DNA of 26,776 bases, taken from assembly GCA_030770425.1 (NCBI GenBank), contig JASJFT010000357.1, positions 1 through 26,776 on the forward strand, read 5' to 3'. The DNA is from Darksidea phi. Lineage: Eukaryota > Ascomycota > Dothideomycetes > Pleosporales > Lentitheciaceae. Below, one piece after another: positions 1-10,340 of the stretch (positions within the stretch are counted from its first letter, which is position 1; the number at the start of each line of letters is the position of its first letter). Below the pieces are notes generated by a model. That model was not told the origin of the DNA. It did no database searches and saw only the letters and a list, made by a program, of their open reading frames with translations. The position numbers and the translations under genes were made by a program.

Positions 1-430
1 AGGATTCTCGTATAGCTATTAGTAGTTACCTATATTATATTCCTATCCGAGGCCCTATATAACGAGGATAGGCGTTTTATCTAAAGGTAGCTATACTATC
101 TACGTAGGCTAGAGGAAAAGCTTATATAGGAAAGACTATTAAGGAAGAAGAAATTAGCCTTCTTAAGAGGCTATTAAAGGAGCGAATACCTAATATAGAA
201 GATAGAGCTAGTATCTATAGTAGATATAATACGAACGATAGTATAGAGGATCGAATACGGAGGAACTAGTAGGAATAGATAGAAGTAGGGGATTCGACGT
301 TATTAGCGCGTTTAACTATCTATTACGTAAGATATTAAAATATTAAAATATAATAAGGTAATTAGAATTACGAAAAATATAGCTAGCCTAGAAGCTAACG
401 TAACGTTACGCTAGGTAGTAGTCTAAGCTC
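1..430. other. Unassigned RIP-mutated sequence beyond the RNase H part of element B
   Basis: This stretch lies where the integrase of element B should follow if B were complete, because B runs leftward on the minus strand. Reading on in the pol frame of B I see no HHCC motif, no D,D-35-E pattern and no chromodomain. The plus strand has one stop-free stretch at 108-266 that is rich in Lys, Glu and Arg and contains EEEISLLKRLLKERIPNIED. It has no ATG and I do not recognise it. The DNA is RIP-mutated like its surroundings but keeps somewhat more CG. It could be a divergent end of B, a deletion junction, or part of another element. Confidence 0.4.
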
Positions 431-1206
431 CTAGGGGAAAGGGAATAAATACTTATATTCTTAATAAGCTAATTCTTACTCTAATTTAAGTATAGTATAT
501 ATACGATTTTTATAAAGTATATAGTTAAGAAGTAGATAAAAGTAAGCTTTAGTTTTATACTTAGGGTTCTAGGTATTAGTAGTAGCTATTAAGATAACTA
601 TTATAGTAGAGGTTTATCTAGAGGGAATAAAGATATAAGTCCTAATAGCTTTATCTTTTTTCTTCTAAGTTTTTAACTCTTTCTATTTTCGAAAGAGGGT
701 ATTTATAATAATATTAGTAGTTCCGGGATAATAATAAATAGTATAATAATAATCTATAAACTTCTTAGCCTAGTAAGTCTATTATAGGGTTAGTTTATAT
801 TTAGTTAAGAAATACTCTAGTATCTAGTAATTAGTAATAACTTAGAAGGGTTTATTTAGTTATAACTCTATAAGCTAAGTCCTCTATTCGTTTAATTCTC
901 TTATAACTATAAGTATCTCTTTATTATAGATCTTATAGTTTATTTTTATAAACTTTATTATCTTTATAAAGTAGGTTATAGATTACTAAATTCTATTATC
1001 TTAGAGCTACGTAAAGATATCTACTAGAATACTATTACTTATATCGATTTCTATACGGGTTTTATAATAAAACGAGTAATATCTTATAATAACGTTTAAA
1101 TATAATAATATCTTACTTTTCTTAAATATAGCTCGTTCTTTAGGCCTAAAGGTATAGAATTTTCCCTTTTATAGTAGTTAGGTAAGTAGATAAACTATAT
1201 AATCGT
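431..1206 (-). pseudogene. Element B pol remnant, distal part (RNase H and linker)
   Basis: This is the continuation of the pol of element B beyond the insertion of A. On the minus strand, with codon first bases at positions equal to 1 mod 3, RNase H-like motifs read RIEIDISN near 1057-1034, then a stretch resembling the family pattern of Lys-Glu-Leu followed by an Asn-Glu-x-Arg block near 860. A PGTTNIIINTLFRK segment near 730-690 matches the usual PGxxNxxADxLSRR that closes the RNase H domain. The frame is exactly the one expected if A plus one copy of its 5 bp duplication is removed (7,049 bp), which ties this piece to the RT at 8256-8980. Gln and Trp codons read as TAA or TAG. There is no start codon, and no integrase is recognised below about 690. 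Dead by RIP. Confidence 0.75.
1202..1206. repeat. Target-site duplication of element A, left copy (ATCGT)
   Basis: ATCGT directly precedes the 5' LTR and is repeated directly after the 3' LTR at 8251-8255. A perfect 5 bp duplication is the length made by gypsy-type integrases. Confidence 0.9.
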
Positions 1207-1670
1207 TATTATAAATTAAATATATACTACGGGATAGTAATAAGAAGAGCTACCTAAGATTAAATCTATTACTAGCTTTAACGTAGAATACGAAGACTAT
1301 AACTATAGTATAAATAATAATTAGTATAGACGGCTTTACTAGGAAGTTATATAATAAATCTATATCTTAGTAAGAATAGATCTAAGGGTTACGTAATAGC
1401 TTAGTAGATCTATTAGAATAGAGCTATAGAGTTATAGCTTAGTAGATCTATAGGTATAGAGCTATAGATCTAAAGAAACTAAATTAATATATAATAATTA
1501 CGAATCTTTTAGATAGTTTTAGAGGATATAGTTAATTTAAATCTAGATTAATTCTTACCTATTAACGTAATTAAACTATTACTTATTTATTTTTACTTCT
1601 TCTTTCCTATCTTAAGTATAAATTCTTAAATAAGACTAAATAACCTATCGAGCCCGGACCTCGTTTAATA
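1207..1670 (+). repeat. 5' LTR of element A
   Basis: The repeat begins TATTATAAAT, where the right copy has TATTACGAAC, consistent with an original TGTTACGAAC as in many fungal gypsy LTRs. It ends CGTTTAATA, an original CA end turned to TA. It is collinear with 7787-8250 without a single indel. By hand I count about 39 differences, all of them C/T or G/A transitions. RIP scrambles the usual LTR-age clock, so divergence cannot date the insertion. Confidence 0.95.
1396..1471 (+). repeat. 38 bp imperfect tandem repeat inside the 5' LTR
   Basis: Two adjacent 38 bp units (1396-1433 and 1434-1471) both start ATAGCTTAGTAGATCTAT and share GTATAGAGCTATAG-like tails. The same pair is present in the 3' LTR at 7976-8051, so it existed before the last transposition. 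Such sub-repeats in LTR U3 regions are often promoter-associated, but that role is not shown here. Confidence 0.75.
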
Positions 1671-1706
1671 CCTTAACTATCTAGTAGGTAGGAATAGCTA
1701 ATTATA

Positions 1707-4700
1707 ATAGTAGAAGAAGAAACTTAATAAAGCGAAGTAGTACTACTACTAACTTAGATTAAACCCTTAGAGGTAGGAAGTTATAGAGAATTTAGTTCCC
1801 TAGAAGGAAGTATAACTACGAAAAATTTTAAAAGAATTATTAAGAATTAATATATATTTAAAAAGAGAGAAAATATACTAAAAGCTTAACTTATAGAGTT
1901 AACTACCTAACTTTAGAGGTATATAAGTAAACTATTAAAGTTTAGAAAACTAGAAAAGTTTAACGAAATAAGATCGAAGCTTAGGGGATTTTTAGCTAAT
2001 ATAGTAATCTACCTTAACCTTAATAGAATAAAACTACTTACTAAGAGTAATAAAGTATTATTTATAGCTACCTAGTTTATAGAAAAGGTTATTACTTAGT
2101 TTAAAATATATTTAAATAAATAACTACGACTACTAGAAGCTCGACGAAGTAACGAAATAAAGGCTATCTTCTTAAATTATAAGTACTTTAAGAATAAGTT
2201 ATATATTACTTTTAAAGATATTAATTTAGAAAGACTAATAAAATAAAAGATTATACGCCTTAAATAGACAAAATTTACTATAACTTATATATCTAAGTTT
2301 AAATAACTCGCTATAAAGATCTAATAGGGAAAGATAGCCCTTATATTATAATACTACGAAGGACTAAAAGACTATATCTACTATAAAATAATTTAGATAG
2401 AACGACCCTAGACTATAAGAGAACTAATTAAATAAGCTATTAAGATTAATAATAATCTCTATCTTTAGAACCTAGAAAGAAAGGAAAAAGTTAGATTCTA
2501 TAAAAAGAAGAAGGAAGAAAAGTACTATAGACTAGAGGTAATAGTCCTAGAGACTAGTTTAAAACCTAAGAAGAAAAAATAGAACTCTAAGAAATAAGAG
2601 TTCTATAAAAAATAAGTATACTTTAAATATAAGAAGTAAGGATACCTAGTAAAAGACTATAGGTTAGATCTAAGAAAAGAGAAACCTTAATATACTTAGT
2701 AGGGTAAAAGGAATAGAGTAACTACGATATAAGAATATAATACTATATATTAGATAACTTATATACGCGACTAGTATAAGACGTACTATAAAACTAAGTT
2801 AAATACTAGCTATTAGCTATAGAAATAGTAGGTAGCTACGACTTAGAAGTCTTAGAAAAGAGTTTCGTTCTTACTAAAAGTATAAGAAGAAATACCTAAG
2901 GAAGACTTATCTATAAAGTAGAAAGACTTTAGTAATACTATAAATATACTATTATAAATAGTTAATAATAGTAATAAGTCCTTAGAACTAGAAGATAAAA
3001 ACCTAATTATAATATATAAGAATATTAGATATCTATAAATAATTTAACTATTTAAAGAAGAAATAGAACTAGTACTAGAACTTAATATAACTTATACTCG
3101 AGCCTTATAATTTATAGAAAAAACTATAATACCTCTTATAATATAAGAGATTTATAAAGAATAGTCTAGATCTTATCTAATATATCGACTATTTAAAGAT
3201 TTTAGAAAATAGGTTAAATAGAACTTTATTATAATAGATCTTATATCTAACTAAGAGACTTAGAAAGAAATACGGTATATTACGAAAATAGTTAATAAGA
3301 AATAACTATAGTATATAGTAATTAAATAATAGATTCCCGTAAGAATAACCTTTATAAAATATAATAATTAGAGATATAAGATCGATCTTAAGAATAATCT
3401 ATAATACGAAATAAGATATCTAGTATACTTCGAGATTATATAGATCTTATATATATAGAAAGAATATAGACTCTATAAGGAAGTAAAGTAAAAAAATAAC
3501 TATTACTTAATAAAAGACTATAATAAAAGAATTACTTAAGTAGTTATACTAGAAGTAGTATATAGATAGTAATAATTTAAGAATTAATAATAAAAAGGTT
3601 ATATATAGATCGTACTAAGACTACTTCTACTAATAAACTATATTCTAGGAAGACTATAGTACGAATATTTAGAGAATAAATACCTAAAGTATATTTAGAC
3701 TAAAATTAATATAAAATATTAACTAAAGAAGATAAGAATTTAAGGAACTAGAGGATAGGACTATATCTATCTCTAAGGAATCTATTAAGAAAAAATAATT
3801 ACTACCTTAATTAATAGTAAAGCTATATAAAACTTTATTAGTAAGAACTTTATCTAATAAAAAAAGATTCCTTAGTAAAAGAAATAATACCCTAGTATTA
3901 TATATACTATTAAAGGAGAACCCTTTAATAAACCTATAATATATAAGACTAGAGGTAAGCTTATCCTATATAATTAGTAGAAGGAAAACGAGATACTTAA
4001 TATTATTAAGATATTAGAAGACTAAGACGTAATCTTAAGAATACTATAGCTATAAGAAACTAATCTACGTATCTAATAGATAAATTAATAAGTAATATTT
4101 TTATAAAAAAGGGCTAACGCGACCTAAGAAGATTATAATATTCTAAAATACTATAAAAAATAGGAAGAATTATTTTAAGAACTTAAGAAAAGTCTACTCT
4201 AATACTAATCCTAAGACTATATAATCCTACTATAGGAAGAAAAGACTCTAGGATTTAGACTAATCTATAAGTTAACTAAGGAAGAAGAAAAAATTATAAT
4301 AAAATACCTTAAAGATAATCTTATAAAAAGATATATTTAATATTTAAATTTATTTATAGGATACCTAGTTCTCTTTATATCTAAAAAGGGTACTATAGAA
4401 CCGCGACTATATATCAATTACTAAATACTTAATAATATTATAATTAAGAACTAATACTCTTTACCTCTAATATTAAAGATATAAGATTAATTAAGAAAAG
4501 CTAAATAGTTTATATAACTAAATATCCGAAATACGTACTACTAAATATAAATTAAGAAAGGTAAAGAATAGAAAATAGCTTTTAGAACTAGAAAAGAATT
4601 ATATAAATACTAAGTAATACCTTTTAAACTTACTAATATATCTATAATATTCTAAGAATAAATTAATAATATTTTATAAAATTACCTCGACTAATTTATA

Positions 4701-7073
4701 ATAGTATATCTTAATAATATCCTAATCTATTTCGAAATAGAAAAGGAATATAAAGAATATATAAAGAAGGTTTTATAGGCGCTTAAGGAAGTATAACTAT
4801 ACTTTTACCTACGAAAATATAAATTCTACGTATAAGAAATAGAGTTTCTAGGATTTATTATTAGGCTAGAAGAAATTAAAATAGACCTATAATAAATTAA
4901 GAAAGTTAAAGAATAGCTAATATCTAAGAATCTTAAGGAACTATAATCGTTTCTAGAATTCTATAACTTCTATTAAAAGTTAATACTATAATAGAGTACG
5001 ATAATAGTACTACTTATATAACTTATAAGGAAAGATTAACCCTTCGAATAGAAGGAAGAGTATTAACGAGCTTTTAAGAAGATTAAAGAGTAATTTATTA
5101 AGGAACCTATAATTAAGATATATAATTCTAAAGAACCTTTAATTATTAAGATAGATATATTAGACTATACGATAGAAGCGGTACTACTATAAAAAGATAA
5201 TAAAAATAACCTTAGACTAGTATACTACTTCTTATAGAAGATATTACTAGCTAAACTTAACTATAATATCTATAATAAAGAATTACTAGTAATTATTAAA
5301 GCTTTAAAGGAATAGAGATCTAACCTATAGGAATCTAAATACTCTATTACGATCTATATAGATTATAAGAATCTAATAGAATTCTTAATAAATAAATCTC
5401 TAATTAGAAGATAAATATAATAGATATAAACCCTCGTAATATATAATATTAAGATTATATATACTAAAGAATTAGAAAATAAACGAGTAGATACGCTTAG
5501 TAGGAGACCTAATTACTAAGAAACGGAGAAACCTAGTATAGTAATCCTTAAGTTATAACCGGACGGAACGATTACTTATAACCGCCTAAAGCTAGTAGGA
5601 ATATAAGAAATAATATTTAAATTAAAAGAAAATAAATAGACTTAATAGATCTATATAGCTACTACGGAAGTAATAGACGAATAAAATAAAATTTAAGAAG
5701 TAATCTAAGAGAAAGATAGAATTATTTACGTATTCTAAAAGACTTACGTACCTAAGATAATAAGGAAAGAATTTATTAGATAATACTATAAGATATTAGT
5801 ATATAGATACTAGGGAGTAGAAAAAACTCTTAAATAACTAATAAGGATATATTATTTTCTATATATAAGATAACTAGTTATTTAAGTACTTTTAGAATAT
5901 ATAGACTATTACTATAATAAGTATACTAGATATATACCCTATAGAATACTATAGCTAATAGAAAATATAGAAGAACTATAAAAGATTATTACTATAGACT
6001 TTATTATATAGTTACTATATTCTAAGAAACTAATAATAGGAGTATTCTATAATACTATACTAGTAGTAGTAAATAAGTTTATAAAGTACGCTTACTTTAT
6101 CCTATATATAGATAAAGAAAATATAGTAAAATAACTTATCTATACCTTATTAAAATATATATTTAGTAAATATAGAATATTAGATAAAATTATCTTAAAT
6201 AGAGACGTTAAATTTATAGTAAAGTTTTAGTAAACTTTTATAGCTAAACTAGAAACTAAATATAGTATATTAACTACGTACTATCCGTAGATAGACGGAC
6301 TAATAGAACGAATAAATTAAATAGTAGAATAATACCTTAGATATTATCTAAACTACTATTAAAATAATTAGGTTATACTTTTACTTATAGTATAATTTAC
6401 GTATAATAGTTTATAATATAGTATAATAAAGATAATACCTTTCTTTATAAACTATAAAATTAAACTAGAAATATATAAAGAATCTAGATAACTTTAGTCT
6501 TATAGCTAAAATAGAGAAAAAATAGTAAAAATTATTTTATAAATATACTAATAGCTTAAGAAAGACGTAGAATTCCTTTAAAATAGAATAAATAAGTACT
6601 ATAATAAGAAGTAAAAGGAAGTACCTACTTTTAAAGAGGGAGAAAAGGTATAGTTACTATAAAAAAATATTAAGAATAAGCGACCTAATAGTAAACTAGA
6701 CTATATTAAGATTAGACCCTATAAGATTAAGAAATAAGTCTTATCTATAAACTACCGACTAAGACTACTCCTATAAATAAAAATCTATCCTATATTCTAT
6801 ATTAGCTTACTAGAAAAAGTACTATAGAATACTAAACTAGTAGTATATAAAGTAGATATATATAGAGAAGATAATAAAGAATAGAAAGTAGAAGAGATTC
6901 TAGATAATAATATTAGAAATAGAAAAAACTACTACCTAATTAAATAGTAAGGGATAGATAAAAAAGAAAACTTATAGAAATAAATCTAGGAACCTAAAGA
7001 TAATCTTAATTATCCTAAGAAGCTTATAAAGTATTAAAACTATAACCCTAAAGGAAACCTAGAGATAAGGTAA
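1707..7073 (+). pseudogene. Element A gag-pol polyprotein remnant (single frame)
   Basis: One frame (first bases at 0 mod 3) stays alignable from just after the 5' LTR to about 7073, and I saw no frameshift, only TAA and TAG where Gln or Trp is expected. The domains in order are: gag capsid-like at 1930-2500; a CCHC knuckle near 2619-2665 with Cys and His turned to Tyr; protease near 3798-3850, where LIDSGA reads LINSKA; RT near 4370-4890 with YLNNILIYF at 4707-4733 (normally YLDDILIYS); RNase H near 5130-5500 ending in KRVDTLSRRP; and integrase. The integrase has a zinc region near 5770-5960, core motifs ITIDFI near 5992, LNRDVKF near 6195 and IDGLIERIN near 6290, and a GPY/F-like RPYKIKK near 6716. 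A chromodomain at 6879-7037 reads VEEILDNNIRNRKNYYLIK. The likely old start is an ATA near 1707 (tentative). Confidence 0.93.
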
Positions 7074-7137
7074 GTTTACCTTATAATAAGTTAAGAAGAT
7101 TAATATTACCTATAATATAGTAAAAGGTATTTAATAA

Positions 7138-7475
7138 ATTAAGAGAAGTAATATTATCTATAATATTATAAGCGACGTCTAGAGTAGTTAAAGAGGTCTC
7201 TAGATCCTCCTACTACCTTAACTATTAGAACTCCGCCTCCTCTTTATCTAGCTTAGCTTCTAGTACCTAGAATTATACTACTAACTTCTTACGAAGGACT
7301 ATTTTCTACTTTTCTAAATAATATACTCGTATTTAAGCCTCTACTAACTTATTAAGAAGCTTATTCTAAGCTTTTTAAGCCTCCTTTAGTTACTATTAAA
7401 GTTTCTCTTCTATACGATTGACGAATTATACTAATAGTAATAAACTCTAATACGCGAGTTTCGTTATTTAATATA
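7138..7475 (-). pseudogene. Antisense coiled-coil ORF remnant at the 3' end of element A
   Basis: Read on the minus strand through TAA and TAG as lost Gln, this frame gives about 110 residues that are strongly charged and heptad-like: KLAYxSLLLLVxFVNRIEEK, then a stretch rich in Lys, Ala, Glu and Leu including NKLLNKLVEA, VLEAKLDKEEAEF and EDLETSLTTLDVAYNI. It lies between the end of pol and the 3' LTR, in the opposite direction to gag-pol. I recognise a general type, short coiled-coil frames near the 3' ends of fungal gypsy elements, but cannot name a function. No ATG remains. It contains many CAA/CAG-derived stops but no frameshift that I could see, which argues that it was a real protein before RIP. 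The upstream limit is uncertain. Confidence 0.55.
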
Positions 7476-7770
7476 AATAAATCTTCTAATAATAAAATAC
7501 TAGATATATAATAAAAACCTTATATATTAGTATAAATATATACCTTATAATACCTACTATCTTTAGGCGAAGTGATATATAGTATTTCTAACTATAAATA
7601 ATAACTATAAGGAAATATTTCGAAATTATAATAAAGAATCTTATTAATAAGAGTAATATATTCTCGAGTTTTATATAATACTATAACGAATAATAATAAT
7701 CTCTTAAGATAGGGCCCTAATATTAATATAACTAAATACCGAAACTAGAATAACCTCCGAGCCGAAGATT

Positions 7771-7785
7771 TAAAGAAGGGAGATA
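7771..7785 (+). other. Probable polypurine tract of element A
   Basis: AAAGAAGGGAGATAA lies immediately upstream of the 3' LTR (7787). Position and purine content fit the plus-strand primer of LTR retrotransposons. Confidence 0.6.
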
Positions 7786-7786
7786 A

Positions 7787-8250
7787 TATTACGAACTAAA
7801 TATATATTATAGGATAGTAGTAAGAAGAGCTACTTAAGATTAAACCTATTACTAGTTCTAATATAGAATATAAAGACTATAACTATAGTATAAATAATAA
7901 TTAGTATAGATAGCTTTACTAGGAAGTTACGTAATAGATCTATACCTTAGTAAGAATAGATCTAAGGGTTACGTAATAGCTTAGTAGATTTATTAGAATA
8001 GAGTTATAGAGCTATAGCTTAGTAGATCTATAGATATAGAGCTATAGATTTAAAGAAATTAAATTAATATATAATAATTACGAATCTTCTAGATAGTTTT
8101 AGAGGATATAGTTAATTTAAATCTAGATTAATCCTTACCTATTAATATAATTAAACTATTACCTATTTATTTTTACTTCTTCTTTCCTATCTTAAGTATA
8201 AATTTCTAAATAAGACTAAATAATCTATCGGGCCTAGACCCCGTTTAATA
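7787..8250 (+). repeat. 3' LTR of element A
   Basis: Direct repeat of 1207-1670 with the same length and no indels. It starts TATTACGAAC, so it keeps the CG and the second C that the 5' copy has lost, and ends CGTTTAATA. It is followed directly by the second ATCGT. Confidence 0.95.
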
Positions 8251-8255
8251 ATCGT
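8251..8255. repeat. Target-site duplication of element A, right copy (ATCGT)
   Basis: Perfect copy of 1202-1206. Beyond it the minus-strand pol of element B resumes. Confidence 0.9.
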
Positions 8256-10340
8256 AGTCTTTTAGCTACTTATAGTAGTAGTTATAGAAGTCTAAATAAG
8301 CTTATAACCCTTTTAAAATTATAGATTTCTCCTAGTCTCTAATAATTACTATCTTATTAGGGTCTATATAGATCCCTTTAGTACTAATAATAAAATCTAA
8401 AAACTTTACTTTAGTAACTATAAATTTACTCTTTTTAATATTAATCTATAGTTTAGTCTTTCTAAACTTATCTAGAATTTTACTTATATATTTCTCGTAT
8501 TTAAGGGGGTCTTCTAAATAGATTAAAATATCGTCTATATAAATAATATAGATCTCGTTAATTTTATTCTTAAGTACTTAATTAATATAGTACTAAAAGA
8601 TTACTAGTCTATTATATAGTTTAAAAGGTAGAATATAATATTTATAATTTCTATATTATATTTTAAAAGTTATAAGGTCTTTTATATTAGGGTTTAATCT
8701 AATATAATAAAAGACTTAACGTACGTCTAGCTTAGTAAAGACCTTTATTTTAGAAAGTCGTATTAGTATCTCCTTAATTAAGAGAATAGCTATTATATTC
8801 TTCTTTATAACTATATTAATTTTTTAATAATTAATATAAAATCTCTATCTCCCTTCTAGCTTCTTAGTAAATAGAATAGGTAAGATAAAGTTAGTATTAC
8901 TAATTATAATAAAGTCCTTTTTTAGATACTCTTTTAAATAAGCTTTTAGTAGCTTTAAGTATTTAAGAAATATATTATAAAATAGACTTATACTAAGCTT
9001 ACTTATATTATTCTTAAGGATAATTTTATAGTCGATACTCTCCCTTTTAAAGGGTAGCTTATCTAAGTTAACTTTAAAGAAGTAGTTTAGAGTAGCTCCT
9101 ACGTAACCTTTATAAGGGAGCTTCTCTACTATTATATCTTATACGTCCTATTCTACTAAGTCTTTTAATTATCTATTTTTAATTAATAAGTTAACTTTAT
9201 ATAGACTAATAGCTTCTAATATAACTTCTTTCTTATCTACGAGCTTCTATATATTAGAAGGTTCGAGAAAATATATATTAAATTTATTACTAACGGCCTA
9301 CTCTAGTAGGTTATTAGGAATAGATATTATTTTCTTTTTCTTCCTATTATTTTTCTAGTAGTCTTATTAGTTTTTTTTAGATTTAGTACTTCTTAAACTA
9401 CTATTAGTATTACTATCTACGTTTCTCTATATTTTATTAAAAGTAGTTTACTAGTCCTCTAATATCTATAATAGGGCTTTAGTAGACTTATAGGCCTTTT
9501 TCTAGAGGATTATAAGGGCTTTAATAGGAATCTCTAAACTAAGTATTAGATTCTTTCTAAGTAAGTAGGCCTTTCTTTATACTTTAATCTACTAATTAAT
9601 TAAATCGTTATAATATAAAGCGTCGTTCTAGTATTCTAGCTCTAGCTTCGAATCTAGCTTCTCTATAGTAGTTAGATTATATTTTATCTACTTTAAAGTA
9701 TTATCTAGCTAGTATAAAGTCTAATTATAATAGTTAATTAAGGACTAAATTTACTTAAAAAATTTTCTTTTAAGTATTATATTATAATACCCGAGCTTAT
9801 AGAAGAGGAATTAAATAGATATATCTTTTTTCTAGATTAATAGATTAGCTTAGATAGTTATATTAACTAAATAACTATATTTCCTATTAAACCTATTAAG
9901 AGGGATTAGTTTCTTTAGTTAATAGAAGACGGGCTTTAGCTTTTTCTTTACTACCTTTAAATATTTAGAGTAGATTAATAGGTATATACTAGTACTACTA
10001 TCTACTAATTTTCTTAGTCGTATAGCTAGATTATTTACTACGAGTTAAATAGAAAGTATAAATAATTTCGAATTAATAAGCTATAGTATCTTAATAAGCC
10101 GTTAATAATTAAGGGGTTTAATTACTCCTATATAGACCGTTAGGGAGGAGCTCTTCTTTAATAGCTTTTATTTTTTAATATTATAGAGGAGATATTAGAG
10201 TTATACTCTAAACTACTTTTCTCTTTATATAGAAAGTTTAAATAAGCTTCTTCCTTAGAATTCTTAGAAAAGATAGTATTAACTTCTACTTCTATAGTAT
10301 TCTATATTACTTTATATATAATATAGTTAGAATAATTTTA
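8251..10340 (-). pseudogene. Element B pol remnant, proximal part (protease and reverse transcriptase)
   Basis: Minus-strand frame with first bases at 0 mod 3. The protease active site reads KLVDSSTSIYLL near 10,008-9,973 (family LVDSGA). RT follows at about 8980-8260, with YLKKDFI near 8930, then INYxKIN, then VFTKLDVR near 8740. The active site YIDDILIYLEDPL is at about 8541-8503, and IIKK-type motifs plus LDFIISTKGIYIDPNKI follow near 8390-8350. Both catalytic Asp codons survive (GAC 8535-8533, GAT 8532-8530), because the first G is preceded by A and the second by C, never by T. The frame then runs into element A at 8255 and resumes in phase at 1206. Gag lies upstream in a different frame (2 mod 3). 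The protein is dead through many TAA and TAG codons and lack of ATG. Confidence 0.9.

Larger units (their letters stand above)
7074..7786. other. 3' region of element A between pol and the 3' LTR
   Basis: About 0.7 kb with no sense-strand coding frame that I recognise. The part nearest pol carries the antisense coiled-coil frame listed separately. The part just before the LTR contains the purine-rich stretch AAAGAAGGGAGATAA (about 7771-7785), positioned as the polypurine tract that primes plus-strand DNA in LTR elements. Two of the rare surviving TG dinucleotides in the block fall here, at 7419 and 7573. Confidence 0.6.
1207..8250 (+). mobile_element. Element A: complete but RIP-killed Ty3/gypsy chromovirus LTR retrotransposon
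   Basis: The element is 7,044 bp long: LTR, gag-pol in one frame, a 3' region with an antisense frame, and LTR. Both LTRs are 464 bp and it is flanked by ATCGT on each side. The domain order PR-RT-RNaseH-IN is that of Ty3/gypsy, and the C-terminal chromodomain places it among the chromoviruses. Such elements move by reverse transcription in cytoplasmic particles, and the chromodomain guides integration to marked chromatin. This copy cannot do so: no ATG remains, all Gln and Trp codons seen are stops, and catalytic Asp codons of protease and RT have become Asn. It sits inside the pol of element B in the opposite orientation, so it arrived after B. Confidence 0.95.

Noticed and set aside
1396..1471. 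CRISPR-like or satellite array
   Set aside because: There are only two adjacent 38 bp units without spacers, present in both LTRs: an internal LTR duplication.
1671..1700. Assigning a specific tRNA primer-binding site after the 5' LTR of element A
   Set aside because: The sequence CCTTAACTATCTAGTAGG is RIP-changed. Several tRNA ends could be fitted by allowing transitions, so no call is justified.
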